Below, one piece after another: positions 11,491 through 23,160 of a stretch of DNA of 64,000 nucleotides. The notes beneath the pieces were generated by a model. That model was not told where the DNA came from. It did not search any database and saw nothing but the letters and a program-made list of their open reading frames with translations. Origin of the DNA: Paralvinella palmiformis (taxonomy: Eukaryota > Annelida > Polychaeta > Terebellida > Alvinellidae); assembly GCA_025642065.1 (NCBI GenBank), contig JAODUP010000581.1:336501-400500 (forward strand), in the 5' to 3' direction. The position numbers were made by a program, and so were the translations under genes. How positions within the stretch are numbered: the first letter of the stretch is position 1; every line of letters begins with the position of its first letter.

Positions 11491-12725
11491 GCTTGTGACA
11501 CCGTTGACTATTCTGTTCTTCTAGATCGCCACTCTGATTGGTCTGGCATATCAGGCACAGCACTTACCTGGATCCGCTCATTTTTAATAAATAGGTTTCA
11601 ATCAGTAAAAATAAGAAATTGTTTTTCAAAGGCACTCCCTTCGTTTTGCGGTGTTCCTCAGGGCTCTGTTCTTCGTATACCACACCACTAAGCTCTCTTA
11701 TTCACAGTCACAAATTAGACCATCTTTTATATGCAGATGACACCCAAGTATAAATATCTTTATTTACAACTGACACTGATATTTCCCTTAAACAATTTGG
11801 TGATTGTCTCAGTGATATCTCTGGCTGGATGACAGACAATAAACTCAATGCCAACAAAACAGATTTCATCATTATTGGTACATCCAGGCAACGCAGCGAA
11901 CTTACTAATTTCTTTCCTACGAACATCCTTAGTCATAACATCACACCACCAGACACTGTACGTAACCTTGGTGTTACATTTGATGGTGATTTTAATTTCA
12001 GTAAACATATTTCTCTGACATGTCGCTCCTGCTTCTATCATATTCGTGACCTTCGCTATATTTGCGCTATATTTCTCTTTCAGTCGCCAAAACCATTGCC
12101 ACAACACTCATTACTAGTAGGCTTGATTACTGCAACTCTCTTCTTTATAACATCGCATCTAAGGATATTCTAAAACCTTTAGTGTGTTCAGAACTGTTTA
12201 GCTATAGGGTTGTCACATGGTCTCCTCGGTTTTCCCATTCTGTCGCACTTCTGAAATCTCTTCACTGGCTCCCTGTTGAATCTCGCATCATTTTCAAATT
12301 CTGCACTATTGCCTATCAAACTCTTTCTTCTGGAGAACCTTCATATCTATTTTCTATGCTTTCTCTAGCACCCAAGCCCAGAGAACTCGGTTCATCTGGT
12401 TTTCACTTGTTGTCTGTTCCCAGGTTTTAAGCCCATGTGGGGACTCGTGCTTTTTCAGTTGCTGTCCCTACTCTTTGGAATTAACTCTCTGAACATATTA
12501 CGTCATCAAATAGCATAGTTTCTTTCCGTAATCATTTGAAAACTGACCTTTTCAGACTCGCTTATCCTTCCTAAGTTTTCTTGCCATCTGATCATTGTTG
12601 ATGAACTTTTCATCGTACCGGGACTATGAGTTTTCCCAACCCCTCCACTAGGTGCGCCACTGAGCTCGATTCTTTTCGAGGATATTGGTGCTATAGAAGT
12701 TTTGTAATTATTATAAATTATTATT
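11491..12725 (+). pseudogene. 5'-truncated non-LTR retrotransposon (L2/CR1-like reverse transcriptase)
   Basis: The 3' part of a LINE. The frames, interrupted by stops and frameshifts, show reverse-transcriptase blocks in order. DTVDYSVLLDR leads to a GISGTALTWIRSF block; GVPQGSVL is at about 11648-11674; LLYADD (the catalytic YADD) is at about 11725. Then come MTDNKLNANKTDFIIIGTS, TVRNLGVTFDGDF, HISLTCRSCFYHIRDLRYI, SRLDYCNSLLYNI and LKSLHWLPVESRIIFK. The C-terminal block GTRAFSVAVPTLWN sits behind a stop. A stop follows the YADD block, a frameshift is near 12062 and further stops lie near 12428 and 12482. The 3' end is a short TTATTATAAATTATTATT tail. It lies antisense inside the first intron of the C2-IPT/TIG gene and cannot be autonomous. 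Confidence 0.85.
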
Positions 12726-12875
12726 TAAGGGACAGCAAGTATACACTCTCCTTAGTTATATCACAAGCACACTTTATGACCATTATTCCTTAAGTATAAC
12801 TGTGTGACAAATAACTCACTTAAACATGCTTAAAGCAAGTTATTTGTCTAGTTGGGTCTACTCACACATGACACC

Positions 12876-12980
12876 TATCCTATGATTGAAGGGCGAATCC
12901 CAGGTATTAGCCGGATCCGAACTCATAACCTTGATGTTTGCAGCGTGTTCCTACAACCACTTCGCCATTGAAACATTAAT
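12876..12980 (-). mobile_element. tRNA-like SINE head
   Basis: The minus strand has box A-like TGGCGAAGTGGTTGTAGG and box B-like GAGTTCGGATCCGG at tRNA spacing. It lies just downstream of the LINE 3' end. There is no acceptor-stem pairing, so it is not a functional tRNA. Confidence 0.5.
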
Positions 12981-13069
12981 AACACAACAAAAACAACAAC
13001 AACAAGAACAATATGATGATGATGATGATGAATTTTTTCTCAGATAACACCTATATATTATTTAGCTTT

Positions 13070-13149
<80 letters not shown>
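13070..13149 (+). repeat. (TA)n next to C2-IPT/TIG exon 1
   Basis: About 80 bp of TA in the intron just past the donor of the first coding exon. It generates the spurious tail of that open frame. Confidence 0.95.
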
Positions 13150-13221
13150 TTAAAAAAATTTTTATTTTAAAAAAGCGTGTAATCAAAGGCTGCTTTCTCC
13201 CATTTGTTTCTGAATCTTTAC

Positions 13222-13405
13222 CTGTTGTAATGGGATTGGAAATGCAGCACGCTTGACCTGGTACATGGATATCACCTGGATTTGTATGACTGGTGCTAGT
13301 TTCAACAGTGTGTGCATCTGTGCAAGAATCATAATACTGCTTCATTCTAGCGACTAGCCCTTGCATTTCTTTGGCACATTTCTTGAACCGCGCGTAGCTC
13401 GACAT
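13222..13405 (-). CDS. C2-IPT/TIG protein gene, first coding exon
   Basis: Probable start exon of the minus-strand gene that runs off the left end of the window. The ATG at 13405-13403 has an in-frame TAA seven codons upstream in the contiguous genomic sequence, which favours this start. It encodes residues 1-61 (MSSYARFKKCAKEMQG at the start) and ends ACAACAG|GTAAAG, in phase 1. The phase matches the 51-nt exon at 3085-3035, about 10.1 kb downstream. Residues 1-25 are rich in Lys, Arg and Met and could form a helix; there is no signal peptide. I do not recognise this N-terminus. The link to the downstream exons rests on strand, order and phase only, so intervening exons could have been missed. 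The previously tabulated continuation of this frame past 13222 runs into (AT)n and is intron. Confidence 0.55.
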
Positions 13406-15678
13406 CCCGCTTGCCCCACAACTTTAGTCTTATCAGAGTATAACCAGAGACAATGATCTTTTCTGGAAGACATTGTCAAGTTGACAAGTATGAATATATA
13501 CTGATAAATTACCAGCTGTAAATTACACAATACTGTAATGTGAATTTTTCAAAGTTGCAGAGTCCGGTTTGGCGTCTGGTATGTATTCAGCATAAGTGAA
13601 CCTTCGTGAATATGCACCATATATATATATATATATATATATACCCATCCAGGCTAAACATCAAGTACTTAAATATTGACTCAATATTACCCTAAATGCA
13701 TAGAAAAGATGTGACCTCAAGTGTCAGATCATTCTAAGTTCATCCAATAATCACATTGACGCAGAGTGGCTTCCTTTGACATCTTCTTATCACTGATCTG
13801 TTTGATTGGTTAAGACTGCACGGTGTTGAAATCTAATTGTAATTCAATTATAAATATATGTAAAAATTATTTTTCCAGCATTCATTTTTGGTAAATCACA
13901 TGTTTACAAATTAAATAATTAAAAAAATGCATATTAAAACAAAACTTGTAGTGATTTAAATCAATGATTTAAATCAAATTATGTAAATTTAAAAAACCTT
14001 TGATTTAAACCTGTAAACATGTATGACTGGTTACCATTGTAATAGTCATTACTAATTTTATGAATGAGTGTATTCTTAATAAACGCTGCAATACAAATAA
14101 TATGACGTGATATAAGAACATAGGTATTTTAGCTTCAACCATCAGGAAGTTGAAAGTATCTGTAATACCTATAAAAAAAGCTAAACACTGATGTTTATAT
14201 TTAACATTTTCTCACATTAATATTCGTTGCTTTTAACATTGATGTATTGATATAAATATATAAACTTGTTACACCTGTATCATATTATGTATTAATTGTT
14301 TTAGACCAATTCTTTTATTGAGGATTTACGACGTTATGCATATTTTGTATTTTATTATTATTGTTGCTGTTGCTGCTGCTCTGGTTTTATTGTTGTTATT
14401 GTTGTTGTGTTGTTGTCGTTGTCGTTTTTGTTATATAAATACAAATTTTAGTATTTTAAAATAAACATAAGCTATCATCTAGATATCGCCATCTGATTTA
14501 CTGCTAGTTATTAGATTATGTAAATTAGTTTAATCTCACAGTGTCAATACGAAAAGGACAAATCTCAGCCAGTTAAAAAAAAGGTATCATAACGAGAATG
14601 CAGATGTTTTAAGGATACACTATTACATTATGATATGAAAATCTCTACCTCACTCATTTTATACTAATTTCTTTTTTAAATGACGAAGCATTCATCATGA
14701 ATGTGGTGAGTTATTTTTGAAACCCGTCCGGTTATACGGTCTGAAAATAGTTTAGTAAACAAAGTGTAAGTAATCTAATTAGTGGCTAGGAGTGAAACCA
14801 ATTATTGTTTTTAAATTAAGGCCAGTATCTATTCCATAACAGAAATATAGTAATGTGACACAGCAATTACAATTGTTAGAATACTAATTGTGGATACGAG
14901 GAATAATTGTATGATTGTCAACTGTTCTGTTGTTTTCCGTGATAGGGTTTCGTCATGTGTGTCGTAGAATGGGGACGGGGTGGGGGGGGGGTGATACCTT
15001 CCCGGTGGCTTATCTCGAGTCAATTAACTGTGAAAATGGGACCAGGATGACGCGGAAATACGCGTAACCAAGACAACAAATGAGAGGAAGACAGCCTACA
15101 TCTTAGTAGAAGCTGTTAATTGCTCATTTCAGTCAAACGCCTGCTTGTTGTTGGCATCCTTGACCTGTCCGCTGTCTCAACGTCCTCCCACGCCACTTTT
15201 CATAGCCGACGATCTCAGGTGTCTCCCTCTTTCGGCCGCCAAACAAAACATTGTCCTCGTTCTCGGTGAAGAGAAACGGCGGCGGAACGGCTATCGGAGC
15301 TTTTAGAACGAGTAGGGTCACTTAATGCGGAGATAGGGCGCCGAATACACCTGTCATGGAATGCGGGAAAACGAAGCCTACGGTGGATGGATATAAACAG
15401 GGAAGGCAGGATGGTGAAATACAGCTCAAAAAGCTCCCCAATCGCAGAGCCGAGGGCAAAGATTAACTTGGAGACCAACGCTCGGGTATCACGCCACCAG
15501 GTGGCGTTTGCTTCCGGAAACCCGCTGGATTCTTGCCGTTTTCGCGTCAGTTGGATGTAGAATCCACGGAGGAAGTTTGCCTCATCGGTTTATTTCGAAG
15601 CTGCAGTGTCTGTTTGTTTATTTATTTGTTTGTTTGCTGTTGTGTTGTCGATTGGAACAGGGCGACCAAACGAGAGAG
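13406..15678. promoter_or_regulatory. Head-to-head intergenic region
   Basis: This 2.27-kb interval separates the divergent start codons of the C2-IPT/TIG gene (leftward) and the receptor-subunit gene (rightward) and probably holds both promoters. The left two thirds is AT-rich, with (TA)n at 13616-13643 and TTG/TTA tracts at 14340-14430. From about 15040 to 15680 it is GC-richer and CpG-containing, as expected for a promoter and 5' UTR. No TATA box could be assigned to either gene. Confidence 0.45.
15494..15520. promoter_or_regulatory. CTCF-like palindrome next to ETS-like palindrome
   Basis: CCACCAGGTGGCG at 15494-15506 fits the vertebrate CTCF core and forms the centre of a palindrome (CGCCACC-A-GGTGGCG) that also contains a CAGGTG E-box. 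Five bases further on, CTTCCGGAAA (15511-15520) is a back-to-back ETS-type site. Both lie 160-185 bp upstream of the receptor-gene ATG. Factor identity in this organism is inferred from motif match only. Confidence 0.4.
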
Positions 15679-15790
15679 ATGACGACTGTGATAATGTCGG
15701 TAGGGTTGCTATATGTAATTATATGTTTGGTGCAGATGACGTCAGCAGGGTTAAACTCAGGAACAAAACAACTGAAGATCAAGGGAAAGG
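15679..15790 (+). CDS. nAChR-like Cys-loop receptor subunit, exon 1 (signal peptide)
   Basis: First coding exon of a ligand-gated ion-channel subunit. The ATG at 15679 is the first ATG of its open frame. It starts a typical signal peptide: MTTVIMSVGLLYVIICLVQM then TSA, with predicted cleavage after residue 23. The mature part begins GLNSGTKQLKIKGKG, a Lys-rich stretch. The exon ends AAAGG|GTGAGT in phase 1. That matches the 60-nt exon at 58344, giving a 42,553-bp first intron. Linkage across so long an intron rests on strand, phase, signal-peptide logic and the absence of a better leader exon, so an intervening exon or a different partner is possible. A separate signal-peptide exon is the usual layout of nicotinic receptor genes. 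Confidence 0.6.
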
Positions 15791-16624
15791 GTGAGTAGTT
15801 AATTTATTTTTATGATGAAAATATATTTGATATCCGCATTCGAAAAATGTCCCTGCGTCCGACTGTCTGTGTCAATCTGTATGTTTGTCCGTCTGTCTGA
15901 TTGGGCACAACAGAATACCCTCACAACAGGCAAAGTCGCCCTTTTTTCATTCAGCCCCTAGTGAATCGTCCAGGGTTGTGGTCACGATTTTTTATGAGTG
16001 TTCTTTCGCATCACACATCACACTACTAAAATAGGCAGTCATGAATGCACGGACGCATGCACACACACAAAAAAACACACAGACAAACACACAAATTTAA
16101 AAAAAACACTCATTCTCTGCTACATTAAGTATCCCATATTGTGTACGAAAGTGATTCGTCCCGATTACGTAATAACGATTTGTTACTTTCTGTATGAGGT
16201 TCCTTTTCACTCGCTACACACACGCACGCGCACACACACACACGTATACCTCTATCTATCACTGTTATTTGACATTCAGCTAGTGGTGTATGTTGCCCCG
16301 AGACTGATCGTTTCTAAATACTTGATAATCCGAGAACGGAAATGAAGATGCGTGATGAAAAGGGAATCTTCTGATACTGAATACTAGAAACAGACAATAA
16401 TGATGAATCATCATATAAATTGTTATTTATACTGTCGTCGAATGATAGTTGTGACTAGATTACCTAAAGATGGCCTCACATGTTTTAGAAGCAATCATAT
16501 TTACACGTGCACCTACGCGTGCGAGCACACCCACACATACACTGACACAAACGAGCATTTTTTGACAAACTGCTTGTGCACGCAATCAGTTGATTATTCA
16601 GACTGTGCGTTTGACATACTTGCA

Positions 16625-16985
16625 TGGATAAATGCATACATACCTATATACATACATACATATATACATGCATAAATACGTCCATATAAACATACGCACA
16701 TATACATACATACATACATACATACATACATACATACATACATACATACATACATACACGTACATACACGTACATACACGTACATACAGCACCTACATGC
16801 ATACACACACATACATACATACATACACATACATGCACGCCTATTTATACACTCCTGGATGGATACATACATACATACATACATATATACTTAAATACTT
16901 ACACACGCTCTCCCGCGCACGCACGCACGCACGCACATACACACACACCCGAGCACATACACACAGACAAACAAAAGCATACACA
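16625..16985 (+). repeat. (CATA)n region with (CACG)n
   Basis: CATACATA runs interrupted by CACGTACATA, followed by GCACGCAC and CACACA stretches. It lies just downstream of receptor exon 1. Confidence 0.92.
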
Positions 16986-17739
16986 TACATATATAAGCAG
17001 ACATATAGTCAAACAAGGCTGTCTACTTTCATAGGCGCACGTACGCATACACGAACAACCTTTAATTTCCCAGAAAATCCTTAAAAGAGTCGACAAACTG
17101 TCACCAATTACCTCGACGACATGTAGTAGTCCCTTTGAGTACACTTGAGTTAAACACCATTTTGTTCTCTACTCTTTTGATGTCAGTTTTACATCAAGAC
17201 GTATATAAGATTGATAACGTGACATTTAGGAGGTTAATTAGGTTATCACGGTGCCACTTCTGGCCATCTTCGGCTTCATCTAGCACTAGCCATTTAGCCA
17301 GATGTAAACTAATGGACGCCCAATAAACGATTGGCGTCTCAGAGCTCATTAGGGCGAAGGTAAGCTATGAAAGAGGCGCTTGTTTATGGCAACCGCTATT
17401 AATAAACAGCGACGTTCATAATGATGATTGGCTATTCGTTATGCAGAAGCGGCCATTCCCAGCCGAGAGCGTGCCGTCCAATGGGGAACGGGCGATGAGT
17501 CACGTGGCGTAAACAAGCCGCGACATTTTCTATTGCGATCGCTTATAACACTTATGTATCTGGGTAGATTGGAATATTCCAATCGTAAAATTCTAATTCA
17601 AGGAAGGACAATTGTTAAAATGATAGATTTGCGAATAGAACATATCAGATTTGAATATTTTGTACGGAAATGGCGAACTATTTCAAGTATCGTGCATTGT
17701 GAAGCAAAATCACTTATACAATCAAACCATGTGTAAAAG

Positions 17740-17847
<108 letters not shown>

Positions 17848-18188
17848 ATAAGACAATTAAATGAATAATGAAAAGAAAATGTAAACTGTGTCAACCACCC
17901 ACCCACCAAAAAAGCTGAAAATACTTGGCAGAAATGTACTCACGAAATAACATAATTTCTTCAGTCACATAACACACATACACTAAAAAGCCTTACTCGC
18001 ATAGAAACAAAGAATGCCAATATTGTCCACTATCTGTGAGTACAGAAGTTACAAGCCAAATAGGGAATTACTCGATCAAACCGGTCTACCGGATATGGTA
18101 AACTTTAGTTGGTTAACTACGTCAGCTGAGGAAGTCTGGGATAGCCTGACCTAGGTTTGATCTCACCGATGTATTTAGAGTCGATGAC

Positions 18189-18402
18189 GCAGATGCGGTC
18201 AGTGAGACAGATGCGGTCAGTGAGACAGATGCGGTCAGCGAGACAGATGTGGTCAGTGAGACAGATGCGGTCAGTGAGACAGATGTGGTCAGTGAGACAT
18301 ATGTGGTCAGTGAGACAGATGCGGTCAGTGTGACAGATGTGGTCAGTGAGACAGATGCGGTCAGTGAGACAGATGCGGTCAGTGTGACAGATGTGGTCAG
18401 TA
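18189..18402 (+). repeat. 18-bp minisatellite, 12 copies
   Basis: Unit AGATGCGGTCAGTGAGAC with C/T and A/T variants. Because 18 is divisible by 3 the array is open in several frames on both strands (SETDAV or TDRICL hexapeptides). The flanks do not look like exons. Confidence 0.92.
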
Positions 18403-18693
18403 ACACCAGACATGAGCCCACAGTGTACTGGAGGCGTCACTGCTGTGGGGCTCTTGTGACGACGTCCAGTGTTGGCATTATAAGTCGATTGTAGGAACTT
18501 TAAGTTTGAATTACTTCGAAGGTGAGAATAGAAATACCAGGAAGATTGTTGGTCTATGTTGTTGTTAATGTTGTTGTTTGATTTAAGATAACATACCATA
18601 AGTGTATCGCTATATTTTTGAATTTTTTTGTTTTGTTTTCTTCTCCACTTAACCAATGCTTTCCTTGTGTGTGTTAAGAAAGTAAAACAAGTA

Positions 18694-18696
<3 letters not shown>

Positions 18697-18757
<61 letters not shown>

Positions 18758-18787
18758 ATGGTGTGTGTGTGTGTGTGTGTGTGTGTA
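18697..18787 (+). repeat. (TA)n-(TG)n
   Basis: TA tract then TG tract with one ATGG interruption. Confidence 0.95.
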
Positions 18788-19199
18788 TAATTATCTTATT
18801 TTTTAATTTTATATCATCATCTCTAAGTTGTGTTATCAATTGTTTCGTGGATATTTTATTGAACTTACTCCAGTTTCCATGGTAACATAGTAACAGTAGA
18901 GGGTTATACCATATTTACTCTAAACGCCATCTAAGGCTAACACTAAATTAGACAAACTCTGCTAGTTTTATCATCTCTGAGGATGAGGTGGGATTGGTTG
19001 ACGTTTGGCCAACATCCTGAAGTCCGAACTTGTAGTATTCCACTGAACTGTAATCGGTGATCCACTAGAAGATAATTATATGACGTTGATCAATGTAGAT
19101 CGATAATACCATGTGATCTAAGTAAGGTGGCGAGATCACCATATATACAAAGTATTTGTATGAAGGCTGTATCTTAGAATGCACAGTAGTAATAACAGT

Positions 19200-19370
19200 A
19201 GTAGAAATAGTAGTGGTAGTAAAAGTTGTAGAAGTAGTAGTGGTTATATTAGGAGAAAGAAGAGGAGCATAGTCGGCCCTTCTCGTAGCAGATTTGGTAG
19301 CGTGCTGCTGTACAATTCATTTGGTCACGCGATCGAACCCTACTGTTACCCGTGTAACCTTCAAGTTCAA
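19200..19370 (+). mobile_element. Dispersed repeat with (TAG)n leader and tRNA-like segment
   Basis: A TAG-rich leader, then GGTTATATTAGGAGAAAGAA, GAGGAGCATAGTCGGCCCTT and CTCGTAGCAGATTTGGTAGC (box A-like), with GCGATCGAACCCTACTG (box B-like). The core recurs inverted at 23929-24038 inside the ACT array. It lies just upstream of a (TCAC)n array. Confidence 0.6.
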
Positions 19371-19403
19371 GGTTTGGGCCTTGTCCTCTAATTTTTCTAC
19401 GAT

Positions 19404-19668
19404 TGTACCACTCACTCACTCACTCACTCACTCACTCACTCACTCACTCACTCACTCACTCACTCACTCACTCACTCACTCACTCACTCACTCACTCACT
19501 CACTCACTCACTCACTCACTCACTCACTCACTCACTCACTCACTCACTCACTCACTCACTCACTCACTCACTCACTCACTCACTCACTCACTCACTCACT
19601 CACTCACTCACTCACTCACTCACCATCCCCCACTCACTCACTCACTCATTCATTCACTCACTCACTCG
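19404..19668 (+). repeat. (TCAC)n array 1
   Basis: About 260 bp of nearly pure CACT/TCAC, encoding a false SLTH repeat protein in every frame. It is interrupted once near 19621 (CACCATCCCC). Confidence 0.97.
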
Positions 19669-19999
19669 GTATAAATCGTTGAAGGCTGTTAATCGGTGTC
19701 CAAACAGATTTGACGAAATGACCCGTCAACTATATAAAGCCAGGAGTAAACTGGGAGTACACGTGACCACGTCAATCGGCCGGAAACATAGATAAATGAA
19801 TTGAAGTAAATAACTGATCCAATGGCGGCCAATACCGGCCTTCTGTAACATCCGGGGTTACCGAGTTCCCGACCCCGAAATGACCTTGTCACATCCGCCA
19901 AATGTGTAGAAACCACACGAGGGCGAGCCATCAATGACAGGGATCACTGCTCACAAAGAACGTGAAATAAGGAATTACTCGGAGAGAAAATTGCCTCAG

Positions 20000-21450
20000 T
20001 CCGAATTGTCCCCAAGATCTCTGGATAGCTTCTGTGTCCGCTGAGAGAAAAGAGGAGAGAGAAAAACACAGCTGTAGGAGGACTTAGCTCAATCGGCGGC
20101 CATTCAGGCGCGCCTTCCGGATTTCGAGGGCTAAATAATTATCAGAAAGTCATCGGCAGATTCCGGACACGGCATTGGAGACGATCCATAACGTTTGTAC
20201 ATCGTCGGGTCGTGATTTATGACCTGTTGGGGACGATCTCGTGCCAAAGCCCTTTATTTTCCTCTCCGCTCTCCCATAGAACAGTCACTAGGTGAAGCTC
20301 TCTTCACCTAGAGTGGGCTGTTTCGAGGCTGGCCAATAGAGCGCTATCTGGCTGTCGGAATCCCGTTGGATCGCGAAGTCGGTCTTCAGACCAGTCAAGA
20401 GAGCAGTACTTTATCTGGGAATATTGCTGTTAAGGGAGAACCCCCCCCCCCGCCAAATACGAACTATTACTAGCAGGCTCTTGTGACGTAATCTGCTGGT
20501 GTTTATGCGGCGTTGTTATTGCTGTTGTTGTTGTGTCTCATTTGTTGGCGATCGTTTTCTGTTTTCTCGCGAGACATCCGAAAATGTCCCGTTCGGGAGG
20601 CAGTAAAATGCGGAAGAAACGCCGAGCTAACCTTCGCACTAATAGCTCGCCCGACAAAATACGACTCTATCCTGGATGACAAATGTTTAGAAAATCGGCC
20701 GCCGCAAACGTGGCAACGAGAACCGACTCTTTGTCGAAAACAAATGGCTCAATACAGTCACTGTCAGTACAGTCAAACCCGTCCTACGTCATTAATTGCT
20801 TCCGAAAGCCGTGACGTAACTCTGGTTTTGAAGTGAACCGGGCGGAATGGCTTAAAATATTTTATTGCATATAGATTTAATTTGTGTTTTTAATGTGTTT
20901 TTATTGTATTTTAAATTGCTTTTAGCTTTTTTACATTTTACTGTTAATTTATTTATTTCACGTCCTTTTGTTGTGACGGTAGCTGAGTGACGTAACGTCG
21001 GACGTAATGACACTTGCTGAATTATAATTTAGTCTAGAAAAGTGGCATAAAGGCGAATTTGACGTAGGTCGAAGTGACATAAAGTAGGGGTATTAATGTT
21101 TATGATTAACTGGAAACCGAACTGAATTGATGTCATATCACCTGAGCTGTATTTAGAAAAGGGTTCATCTTTGTTTTGCGTTTTCCAAGCCGAATGGCGG
21201 TTTAAAGAAAGGTGGATCGGGTCTTCGGGTGTTTTTAAAGACCATTCACGATGTTTTATCTCCTCCATACGTTCAGAATGAACACCGGCGAACATATCGT
21301 GACGTCATCACGTATGTAATACGACCGGACACCGACGAAGCTGGTTGGCCGTAATTCCGGGATATCACATTACACAGTTACTGACCAATTATAAGACGTT
21401 ACGGTGTTCAAGTAGGTCCGTATGACGTATTGGCGTGTATCCCAACGCTG
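20000..21450. other. GC-richer unique island, no gene recognised
   Basis: About 1.4 kb nearly free of microsatellites inside the giant intron, with CpGs and several TAATTA/ATTA and TGACGT(C/A) cores. The small open frames on both strands have no recognisable homology. It is a candidate regulatory segment. Confidence 0.25.
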
Positions 21451-21678
21451 TCAGGCCACGCCAAATGTATATCATTGTTTAACATCATTCTGATAGGATA
21501 GGCTTAATTTAGCATATCCGGACGTTCTGGGTATAAAGTGAACCTTAAATATGATTATTTCGAGGACAATCTTATATACGCGGCTTCTTTTTAGTGGGAA
21601 AGAATAGACGCGTGTGTGTTTCAGTTTAAATAAACAATTCCCTTTTATAGGGAAACAATGGCCAACTAAAAACTGTAT

Positions 21679-21713
<35 letters not shown>

Positions 21714-21745
21714 GTGATGATGATGCTGATAATAATAATAATAAT
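21679..21745 (+). repeat. (GAT)n then (AAT)n
   Basis: TGATGATGATGA tract with one GGT, then AATAATAAT. It resembles the (ATC)n tails of family-A SINEs but has no SINE body beside it. Confidence 0.93.
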
Positions 21746-22050
21746 TTCAATAAAACATCATAGATTCTTTTGATAATTTCGTCTAAATGAGTGTTTAATA
21801 CACATTGGGGAGCACTCACTGTCTACTAACTTAGTCGGTTAGATTTAGCTGTATGTCGGAACAACGGGTTGTCGGAACAACCGGTTGTCGGACAACTGAA
21901 TATCGGAATATGAAACAGATTTGGACAGAAAAGCCGACAGTCTAACATAAACGAGAGTCTGTATTATGTAATGACACGACGTGTATTATGCTTTAGCATT
22001 TTAATATAACAAACGCTCGAAACCGAACTATCCGTCTTTACCTCACCAAG

Positions 22051-22238
22051 GGCGCCTCCGTGGTCTAGCAGTAGCGTGCTGGACCACAGCTCACTACCAC
22101 CCGTGTTCGAATACCGGCGTGGGCATATCTGAAGGTTGTTTCGTCTTTCACTTCGTCTCATTACCTTTGGAGGTCGCTCGGCCCATTTAGCCCACCTTGT
22201 GCACAAAAGTGGCCGTAAAACATCAATCATCATCATCA
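22051..22238 (+). mobile_element. SINE family A, full length
   Basis: Head GGCGCCTCCGTGGTCTAGCA (box A), box B GTGTTCGAATACC, body and (ATC)n end. It is flanked by an imperfect direct repeat of about 15 bp, TCTTTACCTCACCAAG on the left and TCTTTATCTCACAAG on the right, so its insertion was recent enough to keep the duplication. Confidence 0.9.
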
Positions 22239-22584
22239 TCTTTATCTCACAAGGTGTCCAAATTTGAATATACCGGTTCCGAGTATAAACTTCTTGCTAC
22301 TTCGATTAAATGCCAGGAGTAATATTTCAAAACCAAACACAACTCCCCCCCCCTAAGATTTTCATTCCTGGACAGTTTTGGCAAGATTATAGTAGATTGC
22401 TTTCAATTAGTATTACGGAAACAAAACTTCCATCTTTATTGGGAATCTGACGCTTTAACAGAAAAAAAGATGCTGTCCATAATTGCTCCGAAATAATTTC
22501 CGCTGAGAATTTAATACGATGCGGCGTATTTGTGAATCTTTCTGGTAAAATGTTATCAAGAATAATTTATCTTTTGAGTTGAAA

Positions 22585-23008
22585 TCTGCTGAGGTGGGCA
22601 ATGAACTGAGTGTCTGATGACCCGAACTGAGCGGAAGAGGGTCGGTTGAGGTGGCGATGCATTGAGGGTTTGTTGATGCTGTACTCAGTTGAGGGTTTGT
22701 TGAAATCACCATGAGCTGAGGCTTTGTTCAGATCGGACTGAGTTGAGGATGTGTGTTGAGATCTCAGTGAGCTGAGGGTTTGTTGAGATCGCAATGCGTT
22801 GAGGATTTATTGAGATCGCAGTGATCTGAGGATGTGTGTTGAGATCTCAGTGAGCTGAGGGTTTGTTGAGACCACAGTGGGCCCTGAGGGTTTGCTAAGA
22901 TCACACCGAGTTGAGGAATTGTTGAGGTCACACGGGGTTGGTGGTTTGTTGAGCTCAAACTGAATTGAAGTTTTTTTTTAGATCAGACTGCGTTGAAGGT
23001 TTGTTGAG
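22585..23008 (+). repeat. Degenerate minisatellite of about 27 bp
   Basis: About 15 diverged copies of a unit like GTTGAGGGTTTGTTGAGATC plus ACACTGA. A shorter continuation (23099-23150) lies beyond the inserted retroposon tail. Open frames across it are repeat artefacts. Confidence 0.8.
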
Positions 23009-23059
23009 GTACAGCGCCTTTGAATGGCTCCTGCTAGTAAGGGCGCTTTATTAAATATA

Positions 23060-23093
<34 letters not shown>

Positions 23094-23095
23094 CT
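23009..23095 (+). mobile_element. LINE/SINE-type 3' tail with (TTA)n
   Basis: GCTAGTAAGGGCGCTTTATT followed by AAATATACA and (TTA)n. The tail lies inside the 22.6-23.0 kb minisatellite. A degraded relative (AGTAAGTAAGGGCACTTAAT) is at about 4970-5025. This is the kind of 3' end left by strongly 5'-truncated retroposons; the family is not identified. Confidence 0.45.
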
Positions 23096-23160
23096 GCATC
23101 CCGAGCTGATAGTTTGCTGAGTCCCACACTGAGTTGAGAATTTAGTGGACTGAGAATGAA

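Noticed and set aside
18117..18839. 240-codon frame on the minus strand
   Set aside because: Made of translated (CA)n, (TA)n and the 18-bp minisatellite.
19294..19795. Ser-Leu-Thr-His repeat proteins (also at 35288-35654, 40674-41150 and 46952-47356)
   Set aside because: Direct translation of (TCAC)n in every frame; no exon context.
22049..22122. Possible functional tRNA gene at SINE heads
   Set aside because: Box A and box B are present but acceptor and anticodon stems do not pair, and the same sequence always continues into the SINE body.
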